This document shows, piece after piece, positions 33,573 through 43,218 of a DNA stretch of 48,175 nucleotides. The stretch is taken from contig JADFXU010000015.1 of the NCBI GenBank assembly GCA_015233365.1, forward strand, positions 1-48,175, in the 5' to 3' direction. The stretch comes from Nitrospirota bacterium (GTDB lineage Bacteria > Nitrospirota > Thermodesulfovibrionia > Thermodesulfovibrionales > Dissulfurispiraceae). Under the pieces are notes generated by a model. It had not been told where the DNA came from. It saw nothing but the letters and a program-made list of their open reading frames with translations, and searched no databases. The number at the start of each line of letters is the position of its first letter. Positions within the stretch are counted from its first letter, which is position 1. The translations under genes and the position numbers were made by a program.

Positions 33573-36500
33573 TTATAGAGTTATTTTTGTAGTTATAGTC
33601 TGCATAAATGCCTCAAGCTGAAGCATAGTGGTTGATGATTCGCTGCCGTCGTAGGGAATGCTGATGCTCGGCACTCCGCAGTCTTTGTTCACGGCTTTGA
33701 GTAACGCCGTAACTATGGTCCCCGGCATACAACCGAACGGCATGGCATTAACAATACCCGCCGCGCCTTTCTCAACGAGATCTATAACTTTGCCGATGCT
33801 TAAAACCGCTTCACCCTCGAATGAGTCATGGACATAGGGTGACGCTTTATCCAATATCTCCCTCGTCGACGGTTCCCCGAGCGTTTTCAGAAAACCACTG
33901 AAAGAGCGGCCATATCTGTGTTCTATTCGCTTCTGGAAAAATCTTTTGAGAGAGATATTCATGATATCAGACCAGCGCCTTTTAATCAAGGCTTTTCTGA
34001 ACGCCACACTATTGACATAATAGATCCATTCTTCCACCGGTGCAAGCCACACTTCCCCGCCCAGGGCCTCGATCTTGCGCACCAGGTCTTCGTTCGAGAA
34101 CTTATGCGATCTGACGAAAATTTCACCGACAATGCCGATTAGGGGCCGTTTTTCCTTCCGGCAGGGGACTGATTTGAAATCATCCCGCATGGCCCTTAAA
34201 AGGTGCTCCATTGTCCCCTTGCCATTGCTATTCCCGTTCGCGCAGAGTGTCCGGTAAATATTCTCCCGGTATTCTTTGTAAAAATGATCGGCGTCGCCAG
34301 CCTCCCGCTCATATGGCCTCGTCTCATGCAAACACTTGGTCAGCAACTCATAAGCGATAATGCCCCTCCATGCTGTCGTAGAAAAATTGCTTCCGGCCAC
34401 ACTGAGTTCGCGGTAAAATGTAACATCCTGTGTTGGAGCAAAAATCGGGACATCGTTCAATCCAAGTTTTTCGAGCACCAGCTTGTGAGAAATGTTGTAT
34501 TGCCCGAACCTGCAAGGCCCGGTCCCCGAAGGCATGAAAAAAGCGGAAGCGCCGGGGTTGAAATCAGGAGATAATACCTTCTTGAGCATATCGCCGGTCG
34601 TGACAACGTAGGGATAACATTCTTTACCCGACACGTATTTTCTGCCTATGTCCACTGTTGTCTTGTCGGATTCAGGCAAAACCTCGGCCCGCACGCCGCA
34701 CCGTTCAAATGCAGCTTTAACGGCAATAGTGTGGTCGCACATTCCCGGTATATAAACAGTGCGCCCCTTTAGCGAAGCAGCCCCGTTACCCTTGCGCGCA
34801 AACGCGGAGACGCCGTGAAACGCATGTCCGCCGCGTTGCCGCATCTTCGTGCCGGATTCTCTCTGCTGTTGTATGCTGTCCAAAAATGCCTCACACCGGG
34901 TTATTGCCCCGGCGTCGGCACTGTGCTCATCTATTTCTATGTGCAGGAACGGCTTCCCGGCCATTTCCTCCTTAAAATATTTCAGGATATATGAATCAGG
35001 GCCGCAGGAAAAGTTCCCGATATAAATAGCGTAAAGATGAGGAGCGTTTGCGATAAGCCGGGCCGCCTTCAGTATTCTTTGTCCTGACCTCCAGTACATG
35101 TTCGGCCATGCATCTTCCACCCGCACTTCATCAAGCGGCAGCATGTCCATAGGGATGGAAAGAGTGTCTATTGCCGAGAGCTTACCAGGGATTCCCAAAT
35201 TGACCGCAGGATCAAAAGCATTATAGGCACGTCCGACTATCACTGCCACCGGCTGCGTTCCCGAGGCATGCTGAGCGAATATTTCCCTGCCCTTCCGGTC
35301 AACTGAAGCGGAAAATGCCGCCTGCGATATCCCGGCGTGGCTGAGCGCCCGGTTGATGTCCTTTCTTCTTATTCCAAACTTTTTAAGGCTCCTGAACAGT
35401 TCTCTGCCAAGGTGCTCCATGCCCCTGCTGAAATCCACAATGGGCGTGACAGGCCGTATACCGCTGATAGCGGCTTTCGACACATAAGGGATGGTCTGAG
35501 TATGCGGGCACGCCACTCCCCTGGAGGAGCCTGCCCCGCTTAGGCTGATATCAATAAAACTTGGAATAAAGATCGCGTCGATCCCTGCATCCACAAGGTA
35601 TTTTATGTGGCCATGCGCGACTTTTACAGGAAAACAGGCTTCGGAAAGAACATTCTCAAAACCCAGTTGTATGATCTCCTTGTTGGTTTCGGGGGAGACT
35701 ATAACCTCAAAACCCAGTTCCCACAGAAAAGCCGTCCAAAAGGGGAGATAATCGTGAAAGTAAAATATATACGGGATACCGATCTTGATACGTGAAGCGC
35801 GCTGCGTTATGCGTGATGAGCGGTATTCATCATGGGACTTCCACAGCATCTCCTGCCTGAAAGCAAAAACGTCAGGCAGAGACGGCTTTCGGGACCGCCT
35901 GATATCATAACGTTCACACCTGCCCCCGAAAAAAAGGTGCCCGTCTTCGCCGTGTATTTTTATCTTGTTTATCTCGCATATGTTTGAACATCCTTTGCAT
36001 TCAAACGAGGCAATCTCATATGTGCGCTTCGATAGTGAAAAGCCCTTGAATCGGGTCTTCCGTTCCTCCACGCTCAGGCCTTTCATATGCCTCATGGCGA
36101 TAAGGGCCATACCGATTGCCCCGGTAACATCGTGGTTCGGGGGCACTGTAATCGTCGCCCCAAGGTGATTCTCAAAGGCAGCCACTACAGCGCTATTGAA
36201 GGCCACTCCGCCCTGAAAGAAAATATTCCTGCCGACAGGTTTTCCTGCAATGACTCTGTTTACGTAATTCTGCACAATTGAATAAGCAAGACCCGCCAGG
36301 AGGTCGTCTGTTGCGCCCCCCCTCTGCAGACTCGCCATAAGAGAGTTTTCCATAAAAACAGTGCACCGTTCGCCGAGCCTGCAAGGCCGTTTTGACCGGA
36401 ACGCCAGCTCCGCAAACTCATCCTTTACCCTGATTCCGAGTTTCTCAGCCTGTTCCTCAAGGAAGGAGCCGGTCCCGGCCGCACATGCCTTGTTCATTTC

Positions 36501-37781
36501 AAAGTCCACGATAACGCCGTCTCTGATGGAAATATATTTGGAATCCTGCCCGCCGATCTCAAAGATTGTATCAACAGCCGGATCAATAAAAATTGCCGCT
36601 GTCGCCTGGGCAGTAATCTCATTCTTGACAATGTCTGCGCCTACAAAGTCGGCAATCATGTATCGCCCCGAACCGGTCGTGCCCACGCCGAGGATTCCAA
36701 CGCCGTCCCCCACTTCGGCATAAATCTCTCCCAGACCCTGCCTGACCGCATCAATGGGCCTGCCTGCAGTCATAAGATACCGCTTGGCAAGAAGCTTGCC
36801 ATGCTCATCGACCAGGGCAAGGTTTGTACTTATGGAGCCTATATCTATCCCCAAATAGGCACCTTCCGGCACCGCAGCCCCAAGGTCGGGACGCGGAGAT
36901 GCCGGTACACTGGGACGCGGGGATAGAAAAAGCCGTTGGTGGCCCTGATCATCAAATGAGGCTGACTGCAGGAAGGCTTCGAGGGCCTCGGCACCATAAT
37001 CGTTGATATGCCCCTCATCCATATCCTTGAGCGCTGCGCCGAGCGCCCCCATAAAAACAAAGTCCTGCGGTATGAACAGCTCCTCAAGTGCAAAGACCTC
37101 TTTAAAGGCCCGGACCATACCCTTGTTTGCCGCCACGCCGCCCTGAAATGCAACAGGCACCTTGAGGTCTCTGCCTTTCGCAATGGCGCTTTTGAAATTC
37201 CGGGCCACGGCAAAACACAAACCTGCAACGATATCTTCCATCGGCGTAGCAATTTGCTGAAGATGTATCATGTCCGATTTCGCAAAAACACTGCATCGCC
37301 CGGCGATTTTAGAAGGTCTCACCGAGAGCGCCGCCGTTTCGCTGAACTCCTCTATGTTCAACCTCAAACGTTCAGCCTGCTGCTCAAGGAAAGAACCCGT
37401 TCCTGCTGCGCACACGGAGTTCATCGAAAAATCCCTGATCCCGCCGTCCTCCAGGAATATCAGTTTCGAGTCCTCCCCTCCCATCTCTATAATTGTGTTG
37501 ATGCGGGGGAATAATTTCATGACTGAATAGGACTGAGATACTATCTCATTGAGGCATTTTATTTTCAGTGCCGACCCGATCACCTTGGCGGATGTGCCGG
37601 TAAGAGAGAGCCCGCTGCGCGGATACAAATTTTTTGCTTCCCTGAGAAGGGTCAGGGCTGTGTTCAGGGGATGGCCGTAATGCTTTACATATTGCCCGTT
37701 GAGCTTATTACCTTTCGCATCAAGGACAACGAGTTTGATGCTGACAGAGCCCGCATCAAGACCGATGAAATACATTTTCAC
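33573..37781 (-). CDS. Tandem BadF/HgdC-type acyl-CoA dehydratase activase with DUF2229
   Basis: 1402 residues. Two ASKHA ATPase modules: FIGLDAGSVSIKLVVLD (5-21) with CAAGTGSFLEQQAERL, and YLGIDIGSISTNLALVD (~310) with CAAGTGSFLEEQAEKLG; each contains the Cys that in HgdC dimers ligates a bridging [4Fe-4S] cluster. From ~600 a Cys-rich segment (CKGCSNICEI) leads to a DUF2229/HgdB-like region (~660-1400, e.g. ENVLSEACFPVKVAHGHIKYL, GKECYPYVV, MPFGCMPGTI). These proteins couple ATP hydrolysis to low-potential electron transfer in 2-hydroxyacyl-CoA dehydratases and benzoyl-CoA reductases. No partner enzyme is adjacent. Fusion of activase and dehydratase-like parts is common in strict anaerobes but the substrate is unknown. 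Confidence 0.9.
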   Translation of the reverse strand: MKMYFIGLDAGSVSIKLVVLDAKGNKLNGQYVKHYGHPLNTALTLLREAKNLYPRSGLSLTGTSAKVIGSALKIKCLNEIVSQSYSVMKLFPRINTIIEMGGEDSKLIFLEDGGIRDFSMNSVCAAGTGSFLEQQAERLRLNIEEFSETAALSVRPSKIAGRCSVFAKSDMIHLQQIATPMEDIVAGLCFAVARNFKSAIAKGRDLKVPVAFQGGVAANKGMVRAFKEVFALEELFIPQDFVFMGALGAALKDMDEGHINDYGAEALEAFLQSASFDDQGHQRLFLSPRPSVPASPRPDLGAAVPEGAYLGIDIGSISTNLALVDEHGKLLAKRYLMTAGRPIDAVRQGLGEIYAEVGDGVGILGVGTTGSGRYMIADFVGADIVKNEITAQATAAIFIDPAVDTIFEIGGQDSKYISIRDGVIVDFEMNKACAAGTGSFLEEQAEKLGIRVKDEFAELAFRSKRPCRLGERCTVFMENSLMASLQRGGATDDLLAGLAYSIVQNYVNRVIAGKPVGRNIFFQGGVAFNSAVVAAFENHLGATITVPPNHDVTGAIGMALIAMRHMKGLSVEERKTRFKGFSLSKRTYEIASFECKGCSNICEINKIKIHGEDGHLFFGGRCERYDIRRSRKPSLPDVFAFRQEMLWKSHDEYRSSRITQRASRIKIGIPYIFYFHDYLPFWTAFLWELGFEVIVSPETNKEIIQLGFENVLSEACFPVKVAHGHIKYLVDAGIDAIFIPSFIDISLSGAGSSRGVACPHTQTIPYVSKAAISGIRPVTPIVDFSRGMEHLGRELFRSLKKFGIRRKDINRALSHAGISQAAFSASVDRKGREIFAQHASGTQPVAVIVGRAYNAFDPAVNLGIPGKLSAIDTLSIPMDMLPLDEVRVEDAWPNMYWRSGQRILKAARLIANAPHLYAIYIGNFSCGPDSYILKYFKEEMAGKPFLHIEIDEHSADAGAITRCEAFLDSIQQQRESGTKMRQRGGHAFHGVSAFARKGNGAASLKGRTVYIPGMCDHTIAVKAAFERCGVRAEVLPESDKTTVDIGRKYVSGKECYPYVVTTGDMLKKVLSPDFNPGASAFFMPSGTGPCRFGQYNISHKLVLEKLGLNDVPIFAPTQDVTFYRELSVAGSNFSTTAWRGIIAYELLTKCLHETRPYEREAGDADHFYKEYRENIYRTLCANGNSNGKGTMEHLLRAMRDDFKSVPCRKEKRPLIGIVGEIFVRSHKFSNEDLVRKIEALGGEVWLAPVEEWIYYVNSVAFRKALIKRRWSDIMNISLKRFFQKRIEHRYGRSFSGFLKTLGEPSTREILDKASPYVHDSFEGEAVLSIGKVIDLVEKGAAGIVNAMPFGCMPGTIVTALLKAVNKDCGVPSISIPYDGSESSTTMLQLEAFMQTITTKITL

Positions 37782-37875
37782 CTCACCTGGAAATGACTGA
37801 AAGGCTTACACAACCTGCTCAACATCGAAGATGCTTAAACTAAATATACCATACTGTACTGCGGTATGCACCCAC

Positions 37876-38037
37876 ACGGTTTCGTAAAAAGTCCATATGC
37901 TAGTTCCACCCCAGCAAGTCTGCGACTTGCCGGGGACCCCGGCGTTGCGCTGCATCCTTCCTCACTGCGGCGTACGAAAAGTACGCCTCATTCCTCAGTG
38001 TTTGCGCGCCTCGCCTGTAAACTTTTTACGAAACCGT
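37876..38037. repeat. Complete dispersed repeat with 17 bp terminal inverted repeats (MITE-like)
   Basis: ACGGTTTCGTAAAAAGT (37876-37892) is exactly inverted at the right end (38021-38037). Inside are two hairpins, around AGTCTGCGACTTGC and GCGTACGAAAAGTACGC. 162 nt, no gene. It fills most of the spacer between the activase and ankyrin genes and relates to 33330-33447 and to a 14 nt end at 22717. Confidence 0.8.
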
Positions 38038-38042
38038 CCTTT

Positions 38043-39377
38043 TTATTTTTTTGCGTTGGTGATAAGCTTGACGATATCCTTAAACTGTCTTTTTGTCGCC
38101 TCGCTCAGAGCGGTCTCGCCGCTGTCATCCTCCGTATCAAGGGCGGCCCCACCCTTGCGGAGCAATACTTTCACGATATCCGTGTATCCTTTGGCCGCTG
38201 CTATAATAAGCGGCGTTCTGCCGCTTTCATCGGCAACCTTTGTGTCGGCATTCCTGCGCAAGAGAAGTTTGACAATTTCCAGATTATTCTTTTCAACTGC
38301 GACGGCAAGGGGCGTCCTGTCAAGACTGTCGGTGCTGTTCACCGAGACTCCTTTATTTATCAATAGGGTTGCAACTTCGGTATTTTCCCTGGTGATAGCC
38401 AATAGAAGGGGCGTGACCCCTTCACTGTCCGCGGCCTCCATGTCAACACCCTTGCGGATCAGCGTCTTTACCAATTCGACATTCCCCTTGTCAACAGTCT
38501 CCTGGTTAAAATTCCCCTTGTCTATCGCCAGAAGAAGCGCGGTGGTGCCGTAATCATCTGCAGCATTTATATCGGCCCCCTTGTCTATCAGAAGCCCGAC
38601 GAGTTGAGTGCCGAGTTCCTCAACAGGACTGTTATACATCAAAGAACCCGCCAGTTTATTCTGGCCGCCCCCGACTGCCCGCATAAGGACTGTTATTCCA
38701 TCGTTATCCGCAGCGTTCACAGATGCTCCCATGCCTATCATCATCTTTGCCAGTTCAGCATGACCATTGCTTACAGCAACATAAAGCGCTGTCCTCCCCA
38801 TATTGTCCCTTCTCTCCAAATCGGCGCCTCTTTCAACCAGAAGCCGGGCGACGGACAACCGCTTTCCCACTTCCAAATCCGCCCTGTCCTTTTCAGCCAT
38901 GTGCTTGCGGTCAGCTTTCTTTACCGGAATATCAAGCACCCGGACCAGAACAGTCCTGTCGCTTTTGTCACTGGCATTTATATACGCTCCCATGTCAAGC
39001 AGTATTTTTACGCTTTCGATATTCCCCTTATCAGCCGCAAACATCAACGCCGTGCTGTTGCTGCTATCAATATCATTGATGCCGGCGCCACGGTCGAGCA
39101 ATAACTTCATCACTTCGATACGATTAAACGAAGCGGCAACCATAAAAGGATTCATGCCATTAATGCATAGCTTGATATCAATATCTGCTCCCTTGTCCAA
39201 AAGACTCCTGAGCCGGGGTAAATTTCCGTTCAGAGCCTCGTCACAAATCCTGAGATCGGTAACGGCAAAACATGGCGAAAGGGTAAAGGAAACAAACAGC
39301 AGGCTAAGGGCTAGGGGCAAAAGGCGAAAGGTTGATGAGGAACAAAAATCAAAAAATGATCTTCTATCTTTTGCCAT
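38043..39377 (-). CDS. Exported ankyrin-repeat protein
   Basis: 444 residues. A hydrophobic segment (~18-38, ending PCFAVTD) acts as a signal or anchor. From ~45 to the end there are about eleven ~33-residue ankyrin repeats (e.g. GNIESVKILLDMGAYINASD, GHAELAKMMIGMGASVNAAD, NNLEIVKLLLRRNADTKVAD). Two repeats are interrupted by ~10-15-residue insertions. A protein-binding scaffold, probably periplasmic. It starts on the stop of the kinase (TAATG) so belongs to the signalling operon, suggesting a role with that pathway. Confidence 0.9.
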   Translation of the reverse strand: MAKDRRSFFDFCSSSTFRLLPLALSLLFVSFTLSPCFAVTDLRICDEALNGNLPRLRSLLDKGADIDIKLCINGMNPFMVAASFNRIEVMKLLLDRGAGINDIDSSNSTALMFAADKGNIESVKILLDMGAYINASDKSDRTVLVRVLDIPVKKADRKHMAEKDRADLEVGKRLSVARLLVERGADLERRDNMGRTALYVAVSNGHAELAKMMIGMGASVNAADNDGITVLMRAVGGGQNKLAGSLMYNSPVEELGTQLVGLLIDKGADINAADDYGTTALLLAIDKGNFNQETVDKGNVELVKTLIRKGVDMEAADSEGVTPLLLAITRENTEVATLLINKGVSVNSTDSLDRTPLAVAVEKNNLEIVKLLLRRNADTKVADESGRTPLIIAAAKGYTDIVKVLLRKGGAALDTEDDSGETALSEATKRQFKDIVKLITNAKK

Positions 39378-40543
39378 TAGCCTTTTGTCTCTTTTTCCAG
39401 AGGCAACGTAAAGCTGAAAGTGGATCCCTCGCCTACTTTACTGTCGACTTCCAGCCCGCCGTTATGGGCGCTGATTATTTTTTTCACGATGGCGAGACCC
39501 AATCCGGTGCTCTTTTCATCACCGGTCGGCTGAGCGCTCAAGCGCTGAAACTCGCCAAATAGTTTGGACTGCTCCGATGCGGCGATGCCCGGGCCTTCGT
39601 CACGCACGCTGACTTTTGCCATGTCGTTCTCCCGCGAAAGCGCGATGTGGATATTCGAGCCGGAAGGTGAGAACTTAATTGCATTACCCAAAAGGTTGTC
39701 CACGACCTGGGCAATCCTGTTGCAGTCGAAGAGCACTTCCGGAACGTCTGAATAAGCAGTATGCACCCTTATGTTCTTTCGCCCGGCGATTACGGAGCCG
39801 AGCTTCGCCCGGTCCTCAAGAAGGTCCTTCAAAGAACCTCTCTTGAATTTCAGATCGAGCTTGCCGCTTTCTATCACGGATATGTCAAGCAGGTCATTCA
39901 CTAGAGTCAGCATGTCATTTGAAGCATTGTTGATCACAGTAAGATATTCCTCCTGATCTTCGCTGAGGGGGCCGAACGCCTTGCCCTTCAGTATTTCGCT
40001 CAGGCCGCTGATGGAAGTCAGAGGGTTTCTCAAATCATGGGCGGCCATTCCGAGAAACCGGTTTTTCAGATTGTTAAGCTCAAGGAGTTCATGGTTTGAT
40101 TTCTCCAGTTCCACGTTTTTCCTGGCGAGGTCGTCTATCAACTGAAGATTCTGCTTCTTCAAGCGGTATTTTTCGACCACCTTCTCCACTGACAGGATTA
40201 CAGTATCCTGGATGTTTTCATCCTTCAAAAGGTATTCGTTTGCGCCGCTGTGGATAGCCTCAATTGCAACAGAAATCTCATTATTACCTGTAAGGATAAT
40301 GATAGGGATATCTTCATCGTTTTTACGAATTTCCCTTATGAGTTCGTTTCCGTCCATTTCAGGCATGTTCATGTCGGAAATAATTACTTCGGCGTCTGAT
40401 CCGCCCCGCAATTTTTTCAGGGCTTCAAGGCCGTTTTCAGCGGTTTCCACCCCATAACCGCCGGCATCGAGGATCATTGCAAGCATGTCCCTCACAAACT
40501 GGTCGTCATCGACAACGAGAATTTTTGTGCCTTCAGCTTCCAC
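39377..40543 (-). CDS. Response regulator-histidine kinase (REC-HisKA-HATPase)
   Basis: 388 residues from GTG 40543 (AAGGAGG 5-8 nt upstream). REC domain 7-122, phospho-acceptor Asp57 (ISDMNMPEM); a coiled-coil (~125-160); His169 in AAHDLRNPLTS; ATPase boxes NLLGNAIKFSP, DEGPGIA and STGLGLAIVKKI. No membrane segment. It is one of three adjacent paralogues with nearly the same REC and helix. Input probably comes from the upstream CheA. Coupled by TAATG to the ankyrin gene. Confidence 0.93.
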   Translation of the reverse strand: MEAEGTKILVVDDDQFVRDMLAMILDAGGYGVETAENGLEALKKLRGGSDAEVIISDMNMPEMDGNELIREIRKNDEDIPIIILTGNNEISVAIEAIHSGANEYLLKDENIQDTVILSVEKVVEKYRLKKQNLQLIDDLARKNVELEKSNHELLELNNLKNRFLGMAAHDLRNPLTSISGLSEILKGKAFGPLSEDQEEYLTVINNASNDMLTLVNDLLDISVIESGKLDLKFKRGSLKDLLEDRAKLGSVIAGRKNIRVHTAYSDVPEVLFDCNRIAQVVDNLLGNAIKFSPSGSNIHIALSRENDMAKVSVRDEGPGIAASEQSKLFGEFQRLSAQPTGDEKSTGLGLAIVKKIISAHNGGLEVDSKVGEGSTFSFTLPLEKETKG

Positions 40544-40570
40544 AAAGACCTCCTTAAAAATTACCCCTTC

Positions 40571-41707
40571 TTACCTTCCTGCAAGGTTTCCGACCCGTCC
40601 CCGCTTCCCCAGAAGCTCGTATATCGCCACAGGCTGTTCTTTGCCTTTCACCCTTATAAGGTCCAGTTCGCGGAAAACCATATCATCCACCGCATTGCGC
40701 GTCCCCTCTCCGACAATTATCTCTACACCCATGTCCTTCGCAACGCCTTCCAGACGCGAGCCCAGGTTTACTGCTTCGCCCATGACAGTGTAAGCGACGC
40801 GAAATTGCGAACCCATGTTCCCGACACTCATCATACCTGTATTCAACCCGATACCAATATGCAATTCCGGCCAGCCGCGTTCAGCAAAATGCGGCCTCAG
40901 CGCTGCCATGGTTTGCTGCATTTCGAGCGCTGACAGCACAGCGTTTCGAGCGTGCTCCGGGTCATCGAGAGGAGCGCCCCAAAATGCCATAATCGCAGCT
41001 CCGATATATTTGTCGAGTGTTCCGCCGTGCTTCTGAATTATTGCTGTCATAGCTGTCATGTATTTGTTCATAAGCTTCGACAGTTCCTTCGGGGAAAGCG
41101 ATTCGGAAATAGCAGTGAAATCCCTCACGCCGGCAAAAAGCACCGTCAGTTTCCGTTTTTCGCCTTCCATGGTGAAACTTCCCGGATTTTTGCTCATTTC
41201 GTCCGCGAGTTTCGGCGAAACATACTGGCCGAATCTTGTAATCAGCTCGTTCACTCCACGGTTTGACATCTCCAGTTCCATGTTTTTGCGGGCGAGATCG
41301 GCTATCAATTGAAGCTGTTTTTTCAGCCGGTATTTTCTTATCACATTCTCCACGGACAGTTTTAAGGTGTCCTGGATGTTTTCGTCTTTCAGCAGGTATT
41401 CGTTTGCCCCGTTCCGGATCGCCTCTATCGCAACCGAAAGCTCATGATTGCATGTCAGGATAATAATAGGGACGTCTTCATCGATTTTACGGATCTCCTT
41501 TATAAGTTCGTTGCCATTCATTTCAGGCATGTTCATATCGGAAATAATAACCTCTACGCCCGGGACGCTCCGGAATTTGTCTATGGCCTCAAGGCCGTTT
41601 TCAGCGGTTTCAGCCTGATAACCCCCGGCCTTGAGGATCATTGCAACAATATCCCTTACTAATGGATCATCATCGACAACGAGAATTTTTGTGCCTTCAG
41701 CTTCCAC
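40571..41707 (-). CDS. Response regulator fused to a catalytically impaired class III nucleotide cyclase homologue
   Basis: 378 residues from GTG 41707 (GGGAGG upstream); the frame reaches TTG 41722, less likely. REC 7-122 with Asp57, a signalling helix, the pre-cyclase linker FGQYVSPKLADEM, then a CHD domain ~183-365. Both metal-binding aspartates are lost: the usual FADIRGFT is FAGVRDFT (Gly193) and DKYIGDAI is DKYIGAAI (Ala237). The transition-state Asn and Arg (AVNLGSRLEG) remain. Real cAMP/cGMP synthesis is therefore unlikely; it may be a regulatory pseudo-cyclase or nucleotide-binding module. Its start follows the third paralogue by 48 nt. Confidence 0.9.
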   Translation of the reverse strand: MEAEGTKILVVDDDPLVRDIVAMILKAGGYQAETAENGLEAIDKFRSVPGVEVIISDMNMPEMNGNELIKEIRKIDEDVPIIILTCNHELSVAIEAIRNGANEYLLKDENIQDTLKLSVENVIRKYRLKKQLQLIADLARKNMELEMSNRGVNELITRFGQYVSPKLADEMSKNPGSFTMEGEKRKLTVLFAGVRDFTAISESLSPKELSKLMNKYMTAMTAIIQKHGGTLDKYIGAAIMAFWGAPLDDPEHARNAVLSALEMQQTMAALRPHFAERGWPELHIGIGLNTGMMSVGNMGSQFRVAYTVMGEAVNLGSRLEGVAKDMGVEIIVGEGTRNAVDDMVFRELDLIRVKGKEQPVAIYELLGKRGRVGNLAGR

Positions 41708-41755
41708 AAAGACCTCCCTCAAGAATTTGCCCTTTCTTACCTTCGGCAGCTCTTG

Positions 41756-43204
41756 TCACCCGCGCAAATCCAGGACCTCATGTTCCGTCACCTCCCGGCT
41801 CAGGGGAATAGTGAATGAGAAATTGCTCCCCTGCCCGGGTCCGCTCTCGACCCATATCCTGCCTCCGTGATGCTCTATTATCTGCCTGCATATCGGCAGC
41901 CCCAGTCCCGTACCCTTCGGCTTGTCAGTCAATGTGTCACCTATTTGCTTGAATTTCTCAAATACCTTCTCACGGTCTTCTTCCGCTATCCCTATGCCCG
42001 AATCGATTACGCTCACCTTTATTTCGTTCCCTGTCCGGCTCGCACGGCAGGTTATGGTCCCTTTATCCGTAAACTTTACAGCGTTGGAAATAAGATTGAC
42101 AAGTGCCTGTATAAGTTTGTCCATGTCACCGGTAATATCAGGCAAGTCCTTTTCCACCTCCTTTATCAATTTGAGTCCTTTTTGCTGGATCAGGACTGCC
42201 GTGGCTGCAGTGGCCCTTTCTATCGTCTCAGCTATAGATGTCCGCTCGCTCGCCCACTCAACCTTCCCCGCTTCCATCTTTGCCAGATCAAGAACGTCGT
42301 TTATAATTTTTGTCAGCCTTTCGCCCTCTGACACGATAATATCTATATTGCTCCTCACCTGTACGACCGCTCTCCTGACCTTCCTTTCATCGGTTTCCAC
42401 CAAAGGAAGGATGGTGTCTTCCAGTTTCTCCCTTATGATGCAGGCAAAGCCGAGTATGGATGTAAGGGGGGTCCTCAATTCATGAGACACTGACGACAAA
42501 AATGCCGATTTCATTTCGTCCAGTTGCTTTAATTCTTCGTATGCCTTCTCCAGTTCGGCGGTCCTTTCGCTTACCATATCTTCCAGGTTCTGTTGGTAGC
42601 TCTTCATCTTCTCTATCGTCCGATGGAAGGATTCAGTAACCTGATCGCCTTCATCCTCACTTCCCTGGGTCATGCCTATTTCGTCCACGAGTTTAGGCGG
42701 AACATACTGGGCGAACAGTCTGGTAATCAGCTCGTTCAGTTCACGGAGTTCGCGGTTTGATATCTCCAGTTCCAATTTTTTGCGGGCAAGATCGGCTATC
42801 AACTGAAGGTTCTGTTTTTTTAGCCGGTATTTTTCTATCACATTCTCCACAGACAGTTTTAAGGTGTCCTGGATGTTTTCGTCTTTCAGGAGGTATTCGT
42901 TTGCGCCGTTCCGGATTGCATTTATCGCAACCAAAATTTCGTTATTGCCTGTCAGTATAATAATAGGGACGCCTTCATCGATTTTACGGATCTCCCTTAT
43001 AAGTTCGTTGCCATTCATTTCAGGCATGTTCATATCGGAAATAACAACCTCGACGTCCGATCCGCTCCGGAATTTGTCTATGGCCTCAAGGCCGTTTTCA
43101 ACGGTTTCAACCTGATAACCCTCGGCATTGAGGATAACTGCAAGCATGTCCCTCACTAACGGATCGTCATCGACAACGAGAATTTTTGTGCCCTCAGCCT
43201 CCAT
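41756..43204 (-). CDS. Response regulator-histidine kinase with vestigial cyclase linker
   Basis: 482 residues, ATG 43204 with GGAGG upstream. REC 7-122 (Asp57), a helix, then AQYVPPKLVDEIG (165-177), the linker that normally precedes cyclase domains, followed by a second coiled coil (~190-235), His241 in VSHELRTPLTS and an ATPase domain (NLISNAVKFTD, DSGIGIA, GTGLGLPICRQI). Cytoplasmic. Probably phosphorylated by CheA or another kinase, with its own output to unknown targets. It follows the cheA gene by 14 nt. Confidence 0.93.
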   Translation of the reverse strand: MEAEGTKILVVDDDPLVRDMLAVILNAEGYQVETVENGLEAIDKFRSGSDVEVVISDMNMPEMNGNELIREIRKIDEGVPIIILTGNNEILVAINAIRNGANEYLLKDENIQDTLKLSVENVIEKYRLKKQNLQLIADLARKKLELEISNRELRELNELITRLFAQYVPPKLVDEIGMTQGSEDEGDQVTESFHRTIEKMKSYQQNLEDMVSERTAELEKAYEELKQLDEMKSAFLSSVSHELRTPLTSILGFACIIREKLEDTILPLVETDERKVRRAVVQVRSNIDIIVSEGERLTKIINDVLDLAKMEAGKVEWASERTSIAETIERATAATAVLIQQKGLKLIKEVEKDLPDITGDMDKLIQALVNLISNAVKFTDKGTITCRASRTGNEIKVSVIDSGIGIAEEDREKVFEKFKQIGDTLTDKPKGTGLGLPICRQIIEHHGGRIWVESGPGQGSNFSFTIPLSREVTEHEVLDLRG

Positions 43205-43218
43205 TAACGCCTCCGTTT

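Noticed and set aside
40571-41707. Active adenylate cyclase supplying cAMP to the cyclic-nucleotide-binding protein at 5889-6659
   Set aside because: Both metal-binding aspartates are substituted, so activity should not be assumed.
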